Shown: one piece after another, positions 18,267 to 25,539 of the stretch
How the letters are laid out: every line of letters begins with the position of its first letter
Position numbering within the stretch: position 1 is the stretch's first letter
Source: JBHGYD01 sp041920415
GTDB lineage: Bacteria > Bacillota > Bacilli > Bacillales > Anoxybacillaceae
Length of the DNA stretch: 55,773 nucleotides
Reading direction: 5' to 3'
Assembly (NCBI GenBank): GCA_041920415.1
Contig: JBHGYD010000044.1
Span: 1-55,773, forward strand
The notes under the pieces: generated by a model
The model's database searches: none
What the model saw: only the letters and a program-made list of their open reading frames with translations
Told to the model about the DNA's origin: nothing
Made by a program: the position numbers and the translations under genes

Positions 18267-18854
18267 TTAACCCCTCCTTCTTTCATTCACTATTTTTCTA
18301 GCAATTTTAAGAACTTGTTCAATAGGTGCAGTAATTCCATTATTATAACTTTCTTCATAAGTGAGTCCTTTTGATAAATCCCAAAATGCAATAGTTTCAA
18401 TATTTGTTGGAAGCATAGAAGTTAATTCAAATGAGGTTACCAACGTTTTGAAAACTGGAATCCAATGAGAAACATCATTTAATTTACCATATTCAAGTAG
18501 AATAATTTTTTTCGCATTACGGTCATAAAAGTACCCAAAGTCAATATCTAGTTGTACGCGACTATTAAGCAACTCCTTTGGAATATGAATACTATTTCTG
18601 TGATAATCTAAATCAAAAATAGGTTGATCGTAATGGTCATTCATTAATTGATAAAGTTTTTTCAAAAAAGAAATTGTGAGTTGTCTAGGATATAATTGAT
18701 GTTCATAATCTATAATGCACGATTCATCTCTTAGGTCAAAAGCATCACAAATTTGCTTTTCCGCCTCTCTTATCGCAAGCGCATAATTCTTTTTCCCTTT
18801 CAAAGGATAATTAAAATAGTATTTATAAAATCCGTATAATGATGGTAACCTCAT
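18267..18854 (-). CDS. Hypothetical 195-aa defence-operon protein
   Basis: I do not recognise the family. The chain is alpha/beta with a basic, aromatic N-terminus (FYKYYFNYPLKGKKNY) and a central strand pair VQLDIDFGYFYDRNAKKIIL. No metal or nucleotide motif is evident. GGAGGG stands 8 bases before the ATG at 18854, 16 bases after the HsdS-like stop. Its stop is shared with the start of the winged-helix-like gene. Base composition is AT-richer than hsdM, as for the preceding gene, so the operon head may have a different origin from its body. Confidence 0.75.
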   Translation of the reverse strand: MRLPSLYGFYKYYFNYPLKGKKNYALAIREAEKQICDAFDLRDESCIIDYEHQLYPRQLTISFLKKLYQLMNDHYDQPIFDLDYHRNSIHIPKELLNSRVQLDIDFGYFYDRNAKKIILLEYGKLNDVSHWIPVFKTLVTSFELTSMLPTNIETIAFWDLSKGLTYEESYNNGITAPIEQVLKIARKIVNERRRG

Positions 18855-18870
18855 TTTTATAGCCCTCCGA

Positions 18871-20142
18871 TTAATGAATTAATTTTTCCACCACATTTTC
18901 AATCAAATTGATCTTTTCAGGTGATTCAACCGGGAGGTAAATTCTTTTAAGATCATCTATACTTATCATCATTTGCATTTGTCCTCTTCGCTTAGCCCTT
19001 AACTGGAATCGTACTAAAGGATGGGACAAGCACCACAACAAATATGCATTCGAATATTTAAAATTACGTAAAACCACAAACGTACTAGATGCTAGCGCTC
19101 CTTCGTACTCTCTAGTTACAAAAGCCAAGGGCTGATTCTCTTCTCCGATATACGGTCCGACGATTCCAAGCAGGATGTCATTTTCTTTCAATACATATCG
19201 GGCGCGACTTTTCACTTTTTCGAATAATATGGTCTCTGCCGAAATAATCCGGTACGAATTTGTATCAATATTTTTGAAACCAATGTAACGAATTTCTTTA
19301 TTGCTAAAATCCGTAGGGCTAACTGTATGGTTTACGATTTCGCAAACGTCTTTTAGTTGCAACCATCGTTCGGTTTTGATCTTATTTTTCAATTGTTCGA
19401 ACGTTTTTGAAGTATGATAACGATAATAATCGACATCCAATCGCTCTGTTGTCAGTTGGTTTTTAAGCCAAAACTCTGTCGGCAGCGACGTGTCTATCTC
19501 ATTGAACTCGAATTCATATAGGCTATGCAGTTTTTGTTTTAAAATGGCTTGTTCATTACGACTGTCTTCTTCAGGTTCTTCATCTATTACGACCGCTAAA
19601 TCTTCTAACTGTTTCAGCGAAATTTTCGGCAATACAGATGGAACGGCCATTTTTTTCAACGAAAGTATCCCGATATTTGAAGAAAAAAACTTCATTAATA
19701 CAGCTTGAGCTTGTTGATCTACGGGACGAATTTTTATAATATCAGGACTGATAACCGCTCCATCATATGTCTCATCAACAAGAGCCATTTTAGGAAGTGA
19801 GACAATTTTCGAAATTAAAATATCCCCTTTCCTAACAACCGCTTTCTTCTCAATTCCATCTAAATCAAATAAATATTTCATCCCTTTTTGCACTAACCTA
19901 TTATCCACAATATTTGATAAGCGGATATAAGGGACATTCGTTCTATAACCAACAAACTCTGTCGCGTTTCTTGTTCCATCCGTAATTTCTTCGCATAACA
20001 TCCGTAAAGGAACGGTTTGTTTATTTTCTAATTTCTTTTTCAACTCCAATTCAATTTGATAAAAATACGGATCTAAACGTTCGGTTCGCAAGTCTTTTTC
20101 GCAAATAAAATTATGTATACAACCACATCCTTTGTTGTTCAT
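18871..20142 (-). CDS. Second HsdS-like specificity protein, operon head
   Basis: The 423-aa protein shows two recognition-domain halves. The first is about 20-185 (ERLDPYFY, then PYIRLSNIVDN, KGDILISKIVSLPKMALV, SVLPKISLKQLEDLAV). The second is about 220-415 (ERLDVDYYRYHTSK, IRYIGFKNIDTN, ENDILLGIVGPYIGEEN, QMQMMISIDDLKRIYLP). The long central Glu/Lys arm of HsdS is shorter here (EEPEEDSRNEQAILKQKL). An N-terminal Cys-rich tip (MNNKGCGCIHNFICEK) is unusual. It is the first gene of the operon. The start region is weakly matched by an AAGAG ribosome site and is duplicated upstream. It may be an alternative specificity subunit for HsdM or a target sensor without methylation. Confidence 0.88.
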   Translation of the reverse strand: MNNKGCGCIHNFICEKDLRTERLDPYFYQIELELKKKLENKQTVPLRMLCEEITDGTRNATEFVGYRTNVPYIRLSNIVDNRLVQKGMKYLFDLDGIEKKAVVRKGDILISKIVSLPKMALVDETYDGAVISPDIIKIRPVDQQAQAVLMKFFSSNIGILSLKKMAVPSVLPKISLKQLEDLAVVIDEEPEEDSRNEQAILKQKLHSLYEFEFNEIDTSLPTEFWLKNQLTTERLDVDYYRYHTSKTFEQLKNKIKTERWLQLKDVCEIVNHTVSPTDFSNKEIRYIGFKNIDTNSYRIISAETILFEKVKSRARYVLKENDILLGIVGPYIGEENQPLAFVTREYEGALASSTFVVLRNFKYSNAYLLWCLSHPLVRFQLRAKRRGQMQMMISIDDLKRIYLPVESPEKINLIENVVEKLIH

Positions 20143-20256
20143 TTTATTCTCTTTTTTATATTTTTTATCTTCAATTATAATTTACTAACAAATGAATAAA
20201 ATGTCAAATGATTTTTTAGCATTTATTTATTATTGTTCATTTTATTCTCTTTTTTA
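20135..20256 (-). repeat. 24-bp direct repeat spanning the operon's first start codon
   Basis: The same 24 bases occur at 20135-20158 and 20233-20256. Read on the minus strand they contain the leader and ATGAACAA start of the HsdS-like gene. The upstream copy begins a five-codon frame (MNNNK, stop). The 74 bases between are very AT-rich and probably carry the operon promoter. Confidence 0.85.
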
Positions 20257-20535
20257 GAAACGAAAAATAAATCCTTCGCTACAAATACGTAATGAAGGAT
20301 TCATTTGTTTCTCTTTTCTACATCCATAATTCAGATGTATGCATATATCTTCCATGCTCTTTCTCAAACCCATCGCCACATGTTGGGTATACCGTAAAAT
20401 AGTTGTGATAGAGTAATAAACATAACAATTGATTCCTTCTTTCAAAACCATTGTAGCTCTTACTTTTTTGCAGATAACAGTGTTCATAGCGCCATAACAA
20501 GATACAAAGTTTGTACTGAATATACTATCATCCAT
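20254..20535 (-). CDS. Possible small protein upstream of the defence operon
   Basis: A 93-aa frame starts at ATG 20535 with an unusually good ribosome site (GGGGAGG, 5 bases away). The predicted chain is Cys-rich in its first half and matches nothing I know. A second open frame of 60 codons overlaps it, so this may be a decayed gene or an untranslated stretch. Its stop codon opens the upstream copy of the 24-bp repeat. Treat as doubtful. Confidence 0.3.
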   Translation of the reverse strand: MDDSIFSTNFVSCYGAMNTVICKKVRATMVLKEGINCYVYYSITTILRYTQHVAMGLRKSMEDICIHLNYGCRKEKQMNPSLRICSEGFIFRF

Positions 20536-20599
20536 CACTCCTCCCCTTTCCCATACGCAACCTCATATGTTTGTTCATCTCAATTATTTCTGATTCTTA

Positions 20600-20656
20600 A
20601 AAAATGCAAAAAGAAACTGACTTCAACTCGCTATATTTTCGCGATGTTGAAGTCAG
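20600..20656 (-). terminator. Terminator left from the ulaA-like remnant
   Basis: An 11-bp stem (20617-20627 with 20646-20656) extended by an inner TCGC/GCGA pair is followed on the minus strand by TTTCTTTTTGC. It sits just behind the truncated ulaA copy, as the intact ulaA also has a strong hairpin behind it. Confidence 0.7.
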
Positions 20657-20668
20657 CTCCTTTCGAGT

Positions 20669-20850
20669 TTAGGAAAATAGCTTGATTAAATAACCTAACA
20701 AGATACCAACAATCCCAAAATCCGAATCTCCAAACGTTGTGCCCTCAAACCTGAGCAATCCGAGTACTGGTAGTAAGAGCTCTGGTAAAAAGGAAATTAA
20801 AGCTCCATGGCAAACTCTCCGAAAATGACGCCTCATCTACCAACTTGCCC
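20669..20850 (-). pseudogene. 3' fragment of a ulaA-type PTS IIC gene
   Basis: This segment aligns over about 180 bases with the end of the intact IIC gene at 25909-26093 (by eye roughly four in five bases match), including the same C-terminal GYLIKLFS and stop. The rest of the gene is absent and the reading frame is broken. It is a degenerate second copy of the PTS gene whose other end is lost near 20850. Confidence 0.85.
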
Positions 20851-20866
20851 CATAAAAAAAGAGAGC

Positions 20867-21112
20867 TCACTCGCTCTCTTCCTCCTCTTCGTCATCATCA
20901 GGTAACAAAAAAGTCCCCCATTTTTTATAATGATCATTTTTCAGCATTTTTTCGATTTCTGCTTCGATATCTTCTTCCTCCGTCACTGGTAGGGACATGC
21001 CCGCGTATCCCCAACCGTTTGACTCGAGCCATTCAGTGAAAGCTGCCAAAAATTCATCGTGCTCTTTGTCACAGTTGACGATGTAGCCATCTAATCGAAT
21101 GTCAAAACGCAT
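20867..21112 (-). CDS. Hypothetical acidic 81-aa protein
   Basis: The ATG at 21112 has GAGGAGAG six bases upstream. An upstream in-frame start at 21154 has no such support. The protein has an alpha/beta body (MRFDIRLDGYIVNC, HDEFLAAFTEWLESNGWGYAG) and ends in a run of Asp/Glu. It resembles small uncharacterised proteins of Bacillaceae, but I cannot name a family. A cytoplasmic, monomer-sized protein. The function is unknown. Confidence 0.65.
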   Translation of the reverse strand: MRFDIRLDGYIVNCDKEHDEFLAAFTEWLESNGWGYAGMSLPVTEEEDIEAEIEKMLKNDHYKKWGTFLLPDDDEEEEESE

Positions 21113-21177
21113 GATGTTCTCTCCTCTCGTCCTGATCACCACAGTTTCTACCATCGGGCATTATAGCATACTTCGAA

Positions 21178-21369
21178 TCATCTGGCATTCATCACCCTCA
21201 AAATTTCCTTAAACACCATCGATGGCTGTTTCAGTAAATCGTCCATTAGCAACATTTTACACCCATCCCCTTTCGTGATTACTAGTTGATGATCGGCTAG
21301 TTTAATGACGATGTCTTTCATTCGATATGCCTCGATTTTTGACGCTTTGTCTAAGTATCGATCATCCAA
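21178..21369 (-). CDS. Hypothetical small protein, up to 63 aa
   Basis: A short frame upstream of, and in the same direction as, the acidic 81-aa gene. The start is uncertain: 21369 has a weak site, whereas the internal ATG at 21321 has GAGG eight bases before it and would give 47 aa. The sequence KDIVIKLADHQLVITKGDG looks like a beta hairpin. No recognisable family. Confidence 0.4.
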   Translation of the reverse strand: MDDRYLDKASKIEAYRMKDIVIKLADHQLVITKGDGCKMLLMDDLLKQPSMVFKEILRVMNAR

Positions 21370-21592
21370 ATCAAACAGTAAATTTACATTACAATAAAAA
21401 ATTCGATTGATTTTCTAGGATTTTTGTTTGTTAAGGTTAAAAGGAAAATAATGCTGTTTCTCGGAATCGTACATAACGCGTACTACTCATATAACCGCCA
21501 TTTTCTGCAAATTCATCCCTCTCCCTAGAATCTCTTCAAAACGATATGCTATACTTTTTTATACTCCAAATTCGGACATGGGGTGATTGTAT

Positions 21593-21988
21593 ATGCTGAA
21601 AGAATTCAAAGAGTTTGCGATGCGTGGAAATATTGTGGACTTAGCCATCGGGGTGATTATTGGCGGGGCCTTTAACAAAATCGTTTCTTCCCTTGTCAAT
21701 GACATGATTATGCCGCTCATTGGACTATTGCTTGGCGGCATCGATTTTAGCGGCTTGTCCTTTCAAATCGGTGACGCCGTTGTGAAATATGGAATGTTTA
21801 TTCAAACGGTCGTTGACTTTCTCATTGTCGCGTTTTCGATTTTTTTGTTCATGAAAGTGTTGAGCAAGTTGTATCGCCTTAAAAAACAGGAAGAAAAAAA
21901 AGAAGCTCCGCCAGCCTTAACAAAGCAGGAGGAACTTCTCATAGAAATCCGCGATTTGTTGAAAAAACAGCAATTGGAAAGAGAATAA
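21593..21988 (+). CDS. mscL: Large-conductance mechanosensitive channel MscL
   Basis: The 131-aa protein is a full-length MscL: N-terminal amphipathic helix MLKEFKEFAMRGN, TM1 DLAIGVIIGGAFNKIVSSLV with the gating Gly/Ala ridge, a short periplasmic loop, TM2 VVDFLIVAFSIFLFMKVL and a C-terminal helical bundle ending KQEELLIEIRDLLKKQ. It forms a homopentameric safety valve that opens on hypo-osmotic shock. The ATG at 21593 has GGGGTGA 6 bases upstream. A TTG six bases earlier would crowd that site. It is a single-gene unit with its own terminator. A truncated copy of its 3' half lies at 23671-23879. Confidence 0.97.
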   Translation: MLKEFKEFAMRGNIVDLAIGVIIGGAFNKIVSSLVNDMIMPLIGLLLGGIDFSGLSFQIGDAVVKYGMFIQTVVDFLIVAFSIFLFMKVLSKLYRLKKQEEKKEAPPALTKQEELLIEIRDLLKKQQLERE

Positions 21989-22000
21989 ACTTAATACCAT

Positions 22001-22046
22001 AAAAAACGGAGTCTTCCCTTCTGCTAAAGGGGCAGACCCCGTTTTT
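22001..22046 (+). terminator. mscL terminator
   Basis: Imperfect stem aaaaacggagtcttccctt / aaggggcagaccccgttttt followed by T residues. The same element follows the mscL pseudogene at 23896-23938. Confidence 0.8.
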
Positions 22047-22195
22047 CATTAACGGACTGAATATTCAGCAACTTATAGCTACAAATAATTGCTTTAGAGT
22101 TCTGCTATATCAATCCCTGTTCTAGTCGTGCTTGTTCTCCTGTCTTGAAGGATAAATAATAATTTCTCCCTCTTCTTTATAAGTAAATTTGTTGC

Positions 22196-22290
22196 TCATG
22201 ATTCTCTATCTTTTTGTTTATAATATTTGGCATGATATACTTCCTGAACATCATCGTCGTCTTCAAGCGTGTCGATGAATTTTCGTTGAT
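22196..22290 (-). pseudogene. C-terminal scrap of a YebC/PmpR-family protein
   Basis: On the minus strand a 28-codon open stretch reads KFIDTLEDDDDVQEVYHAKY and ends in a stop at 22196. The LEDDDDVQEVYHN-like motif is the signature of the YebC/PmpR (DUF28) C-terminus. The upstream part is stopped and unrecognisable. Nothing else of the gene survives. The flanks 22047-22195 and 22291-22587 hold only broken frames, including a short MSNKFTYKEEGEIII start. Confidence 0.5.
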
Positions 22291-22587
22291 ATATCTGCGT
22301 TTACGATATTATCCAATGTATTTGAAATTACTATGTTTAGTGCTGATTTTAATTAATTCATTGCGGTGTACATCATTACACGGATACGCATTTTTTCATT
22401 TAACTGATCCCTTTTCCATTATCAACAGTTATGTCTGTATGATTGGTAGAGGTTATGTTTACACAAAAGAAAATACACCCCATGAAGAATCTCAGTTAAA
22501 TGAGGAAACTTATATCTCCTCAGTCTTTTTTTATCCTTCAAAATAAAAAAGAGAGCTATTTCTGACTCCCTGTTACATTTTCTATTC

Positions 22588-22944
22588 TTAATTTCCTTTT
22601 TCCTCTTTATAAATCTTATTATAAAGTTTTAACTGCTCTAGCTCTTCTCTATAATGTAGTAAGAGTTTTCGCAGTTCTTTCGTTTGGCTGGGGGTTACAA
22701 CCTTCCCCTCAGGACTCTTTCCTGTCTTTATGGTTTGCTTAATCTCATTCCTCATAGTTACTAGCTTTTGTCCCGTTTCTTTCACTGTCTTAGTCTGATA
22801 GGTCCGCATCATATTAATTAGCATATTCTTAGCATCATGAGCTTTTTTATTCAACTGCCCACCTCCAAGTTTTGCAATTCTCAAACATTGTATTGCAATG
22901 GCATTCTCATTGAAGAAGGAGAAATCATGAATTACTTGCGACAA
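22588..22944 (-). CDS. Hypothetical 118-aa helical protein
   Basis: A mostly helical, charged frame (AKNMLINMMRTYQTKTVKETG, RKLLLHYREELEQLKLYNKI) with a coiled-coil-like end. It begins with a TTG directly after an in-frame stop and without a clear ribosome site, so it may be the remainder of a longer gene. No known family. It lies between the yebC scrap and csp in a region rich in broken genes. Confidence 0.4.
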   Translation of the reverse strand: MSQVIHDFSFFNENAIAIQCLRIAKLGGGQLNKKAHDAKNMLINMMRTYQTKTVKETGQKLVTMRNEIKQTIKTGKSPEGKVVTPSQTKELRKLLLHYREELEQLKLYNKIYKEEKGN

Positions 22945-23062
22945 TCAAATCCGAAAGAATCAGTGAAATTTTTTGATAATATGAAGATGCTTTTAAATGG
23001 TTAAGTTTCCTATATTAGCTAAAAAGGAAGAACGTTAAAATCAATATAGATATTTAACAAAA

Positions 23063-23109
23063 CAAAAAATAAAAAAAGGAGTCCCCTTAAAAAGAAAAGG
23101 GAATCCCCC
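23063..23109 (-). terminator. csp terminator
   Basis: A GC-rich imperfect stem (23078-23108) around a purine loop is followed on the minus strand by a long T-rich run. It lies 16 bases after the csp stop. Confidence 0.8.
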
Positions 23110-23124
23110 TCTCACAAATTTCAA

Positions 23125-23325
23125 TTAATTCTTTCTTACGTTCGTAGCCTGAGGTCCGCGGTTACCTTGTTCAACATCAAAAGTAACTTCTTGACCTTCT
23201 TCTAAAGACTTAAAGCCTTCACCTTGAATAGCTGAGAAGTGAACGAATACGTCTTCTCCACCTTCAACTTCGATAAATCCAAAACCCTTGTCAGCGTTAA
23301 ACCATTTTACTTTACCATTTTGCAT
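23125..23325 (-). CDS. csp: Cold-shock protein, CspB/CspD type
   Basis: The 66-aa protein is a single cold-shock domain with RNP1 (KGFGFIEV, about residues 13-20) and RNP2 (VFVHF, about 26-30), the five-stranded barrel that binds single-stranded RNA and DNA and melts mRNA structure. Length and sequence fit the Bacillus CspB/CspC/CspD group closely. AGGAGG stands before the ATG. A leader of about 170 bases precedes it, and a small hairpin (ATGTAC / GTACAT) just before the ribosome site could modulate translation with temperature, as for known csp leaders. Confidence 0.97.
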   Translation of the reverse strand: MQNGKVKWFNADKGFGFIEVEGGEDVFVHFSAIQGEGFKSLEEGQEVTFDVEQGNRGPQATNVRKN

Positions 23326-23499
23326 GAAAAAATCCTCCTAAAATGTACCTTCATGTACATATCCATTTTTAACCATTTTAACAGGTAATAAAAAGACGTA
23401 AAAAACTGCAACCTCTGAGGAGATTTAACCCTGCTATCCCCCTTAAAGTTACAGCATGTTTAAATCTCTATTGTATTAAAAGTAAAATGGCTTAAAACC

Positions 23500-23528
23500 A
23501 CTATAACACTTTTTCAACATAAAAGCAA
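23500..23528 (-). promoter_or_regulatory. Candidate sigma-A promoter of csp
   Basis: On the minus strand TTGCTT (23523-23528), a 17-base spacer and TATAGT (23500-23505). A start near 23493 would give a 5' leader of about 165 bases, the long leader typical of csp genes. Confidence 0.5.
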
Positions 23529-23646
23529 AAATATTCCGTTATTTAAATCGATTTATGCCTATTGTGGTACCGTCAAGAATTTTGTGTAATGTAAAATAGA
23601 TAAAACTGTTCATTGACTTTAGATGTTTCCGAATCCCCTTGATCAT

Positions 23647-23673
23647 AGCGAACAGTGCCTGGCACTGTTCGCT
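23647..23673. repeat. Interspersed palindrome, copy 1
   Basis: A perfect palindrome of 13-bp arms with a one-base centre (agcgaacagtgcc / ggcactgttcgct). Related palindromes occur at 23940-23966 and 39484-39514. Its right end is exactly the break point of the mscL pseudogene. Confidence 0.9.
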
Positions 23674-23879
23674 GTGAAATATGGAATGTTTATTCAAACG
23701 GTCGTTGACTTTCTCATTATCGCGTTTTCGGTTTTTTTGTTCGTGAAAGTGTTGAACAAATTGTATCGCCGCAAAAAACAGGAAGAAAAAAAGAAGCTTC
23801 GCCAGCCTTAACAAAGCAGGAAGAACTTCTCATAGAAATCCGCGATTTGTTGAAAAAACAGCAATTGGAAAGAGAATAA
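23671..23879 (+). pseudogene. Truncated duplicate of mscL (3' half)
   Basis: It begins at the codon equivalent of the MscL VKYGMFIQTVVDF segment and continues to the same stop, nearly identical to 21781-21988. The first 62 codons are missing: the palindrome at 23647-23673 stands in their place. One A is lost in the poly-A tract near 23790 (seven instead of eight), so the tail is also out of frame. The copied terminator follows. Confidence 0.92.
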
Positions 23880-23939
23880 ACGCAATGCTATGAAAAAACG
23901 GAGTCTTCCCTTCGGCTAAAGGGACAGGCTCCGTTTTTT

Positions 23940-23966
23940 GACGAACAGTGATAGGCACTGTCCGTC
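23940..23966. repeat. Interspersed palindrome, copy 2 (imperfect)
   Basis: A diverged version of the same palindrome (gacgaacagtg ... cactgtccgtc) immediately after the duplicated mscL terminator. The pseudogene is thus bracketed by two copies. Confidence 0.75.
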
Positions 23967-24002
23967 TAAAAAAAAAGCATGTTCGTTATAAGGAAAACAG
24001 GA

Positions 24003-24962
24003 TCACATTTCGATCGTTGGATTATTACTTTCTTGTTTTTCACTTTTTTTACGGAAATATGTAGCCACAATCGGTCCAGAGATGTTATGCCAAACGCTGA
24101 AGATTGCACTTGGTACAGCGGCAAGCGGCGAAAAATGAGCGGTCGCCAATGCAGCTCCAAGTCCAGAGTTTTGCATGCCGACCTCAATTGAGATCGCTTT
24201 TTGTTTCGGTTCTGACATTCTAAACAGCTTTGCAAACCAATATCCAAGCAATAATCCAAACCCATTATGAACAACGACGATCAGGAAAATAATAAACCCA
24301 CTTTTCGCAATCGCCTGCTGATTCACACCAACGACAGCAGCCACGATAGCCACGATAGCAATAACCGAAACGAGCGGAAGAATTTGAACGCTCGCTTTTA
24401 CTTGCTTTTGAAACACCATTTGAACGATTAATCCAAGGATAATAGGAATAAGTACAACCTTGACAATGGACCAAAAGAGAGCCCCAGCTGAAACAGACAA
24501 CCATTTTCCTGCAAGCAACAAAATGAGCGCTGGTGTCAAAATCGGGGCAAGTAGTGTTGATACAGATGTAACAGCAACCGAAAGCGCTGTATCCCCTTTT
24601 GCTAAGTATGTCATAACATTTGAAGCTGTACCACCTGGGCAGCAGCCGACAAGAATGATGCCGAGTGCTACTTCACGTGAAACGGGTAATAAGGTAGCAA
24701 GTAAAAAGGCCAAAAGTGGCATAATAAGAAATTGGGCAATTACTCCAATTAGCACTTCTTTCGGACGTGTGAATATTTCCTTAAAATCGTTGGCTGATAA
24801 TGTCAGACCCATCCCGAACATGACGATACCAAGTAATGGTACGATGTAAGGAGCGATCCATGTAAATGCTTGTGGCTCAAAAAAAGCAAGAGCCGCGAAT
24901 AATAATACCCAAATAGCAAATGTGTTGCCAACAAAGTTGCTGAATTTTACAAGAGTCCCCAT
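24003..24962 (-). CDS. Bile acid:sodium symporter family (BASS) transporter
   Basis: The protein is about 319 aa from the ATG at 24962, which has GGAGAAGG just upstream (an in-frame TTG at 24980 is less likely). It has nine to ten hydrophobic segments and the family hallmark GCCPGGTASNVMTYLAKGD (near residues 107-125), which forms the sodium-site crossover, plus a second-half EVGMQNSGLGAALA motif. BASS proteins use sodium to import organic anions. Bacterial members related to YocS have been linked to small acids rather than bile salts. The substrate cannot be read from the sequence. No neighbour gives a pathway: it stands alone between mscL' and IS remnants. Confidence 0.92.
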   Translation of the reverse strand: MGTLVKFSNFVGNTFAIWVLLFAALAFFEPQAFTWIAPYIVPLLGIVMFGMGLTLSANDFKEIFTRPKEVLIGVIAQFLIMPLLAFLLATLLPVSREVALGIILVGCCPGGTASNVMTYLAKGDTALSVAVTSVSTLLAPILTPALILLLAGKWLSVSAGALFWSIVKVVLIPIILGLIVQMVFQKQVKASVQILPLVSVIAIVAIVAAVVGVNQQAIAKSGFIIFLIVVVHNGFGLLLGYWFAKLFRMSEPKQKAISIEVGMQNSGLGAALATAHFSPLAAVPSAIFSVWHNISGPIVATYFRKKSEKQESNNPTIEM

Positions 24963-25316
24963 GTTTCCTTCTCCTTCCAAAACAATTAGTGTAAAAATTA
25001 TTATATATTCATTATTCTAAAAATTCAAACTAAAATTACCTTAATTTGACTCTCGAACGATTTTGTATATCCCTTATTTTCTACAGATGATGGTGTTGAA
25101 AAACTAGAGTAAAAACTCAAAATTGTGCTGGCGGAACAGTAGGTGCAATAGTTGGAGGAATTCTTGGGGTAGTGTTATATCACTTTGATTGGTAAGCTTT
25201 ATAGCTTTCCTGCTGACTATTCAGCGTGGTTTTAACTAAGTGATTTATATTTAATCCAAAAGAGAATCCCCATAATAATTAAAACAACTGAGTAAATCAC
25301 ATAAAATGGTTTAATA

Positions 25317-25372
25317 GACTCTCCCACCTACACGTTGTTTAGTGGTGGGAGACTTCTTGGTGAACATGTAAA
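25317..25372 (+). mobile_element. Solo IS200/IS605-type right end, copy A
   Basis: Hairpin CTCCCACC / GGTGGGAG (25321-25328, 25344-25351) followed by the conserved ACTTCTTGGTGAACATGT. The same block occurs near 38760 and 43275. No tnpA or tnpB is near. Between the BASS gene and here (24963-25316) I see only a short frame coding a Gly/Val-rich tail near 25120-25195 without a start codon. Confidence 0.65.
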
Positions 25373-25423
25373 AAGTTAAAATTTTTTTGGTAAAAGCGTA
25401 TTATGAAAAGGGAGAGGATTTTG

Positions 25424-25531
25424 ATGAAAGAAGAAATCAAATGGGGTTCACCTTTAAGCATGGCTTGCTTAGGAATATTTTTAGGAGGATTAGGATTCTT
25501 TTTGAAAGCTATTTGGACTACTTTTCTTTAG
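25424..25531 (+). CDS. Possible 35-aa single-span membrane peptide
   Basis: An ATG with GGAGAGG six bases upstream opens a 35-codon frame with a charged start (MKEEIKWGS) and one hydrophobic segment (MACLGIFLGGLGFFLKAIW). The good ribosome site and typical membrane-peptide make-up support translation. There is no family match. It could also be a fragment between two mobile-element remnants. Confidence 0.35.
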   Translation: MKEEIKWGSPLSMACLGIFLGGLGFFLKAIWTTFL

Positions 25532-25539
25532 GATCTCCC

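Noticed and set aside
22214..22546. A plus-strand open frame of 110 codons
   Set aside because: It runs opposite to the YebC-like scrap, has no ribosome site, and its composition is that of an antisense frame.
23539..23814. A minus-strand frame overlapping the mscL duplicate
   Set aside because: It is antisense to the duplicated mscL end and has no ribosome site.
25115..25196. A Gly/Val-rich hydrophobic tail (GGTVGAIVGGILGVV) like the end of a class II bacteriocin
   Set aside because: It has no start codon in frame: a stop lies only a few codons upstream. The nearest ATG is in a different frame. At most it is a remnant, so no bacteriocin is claimed.
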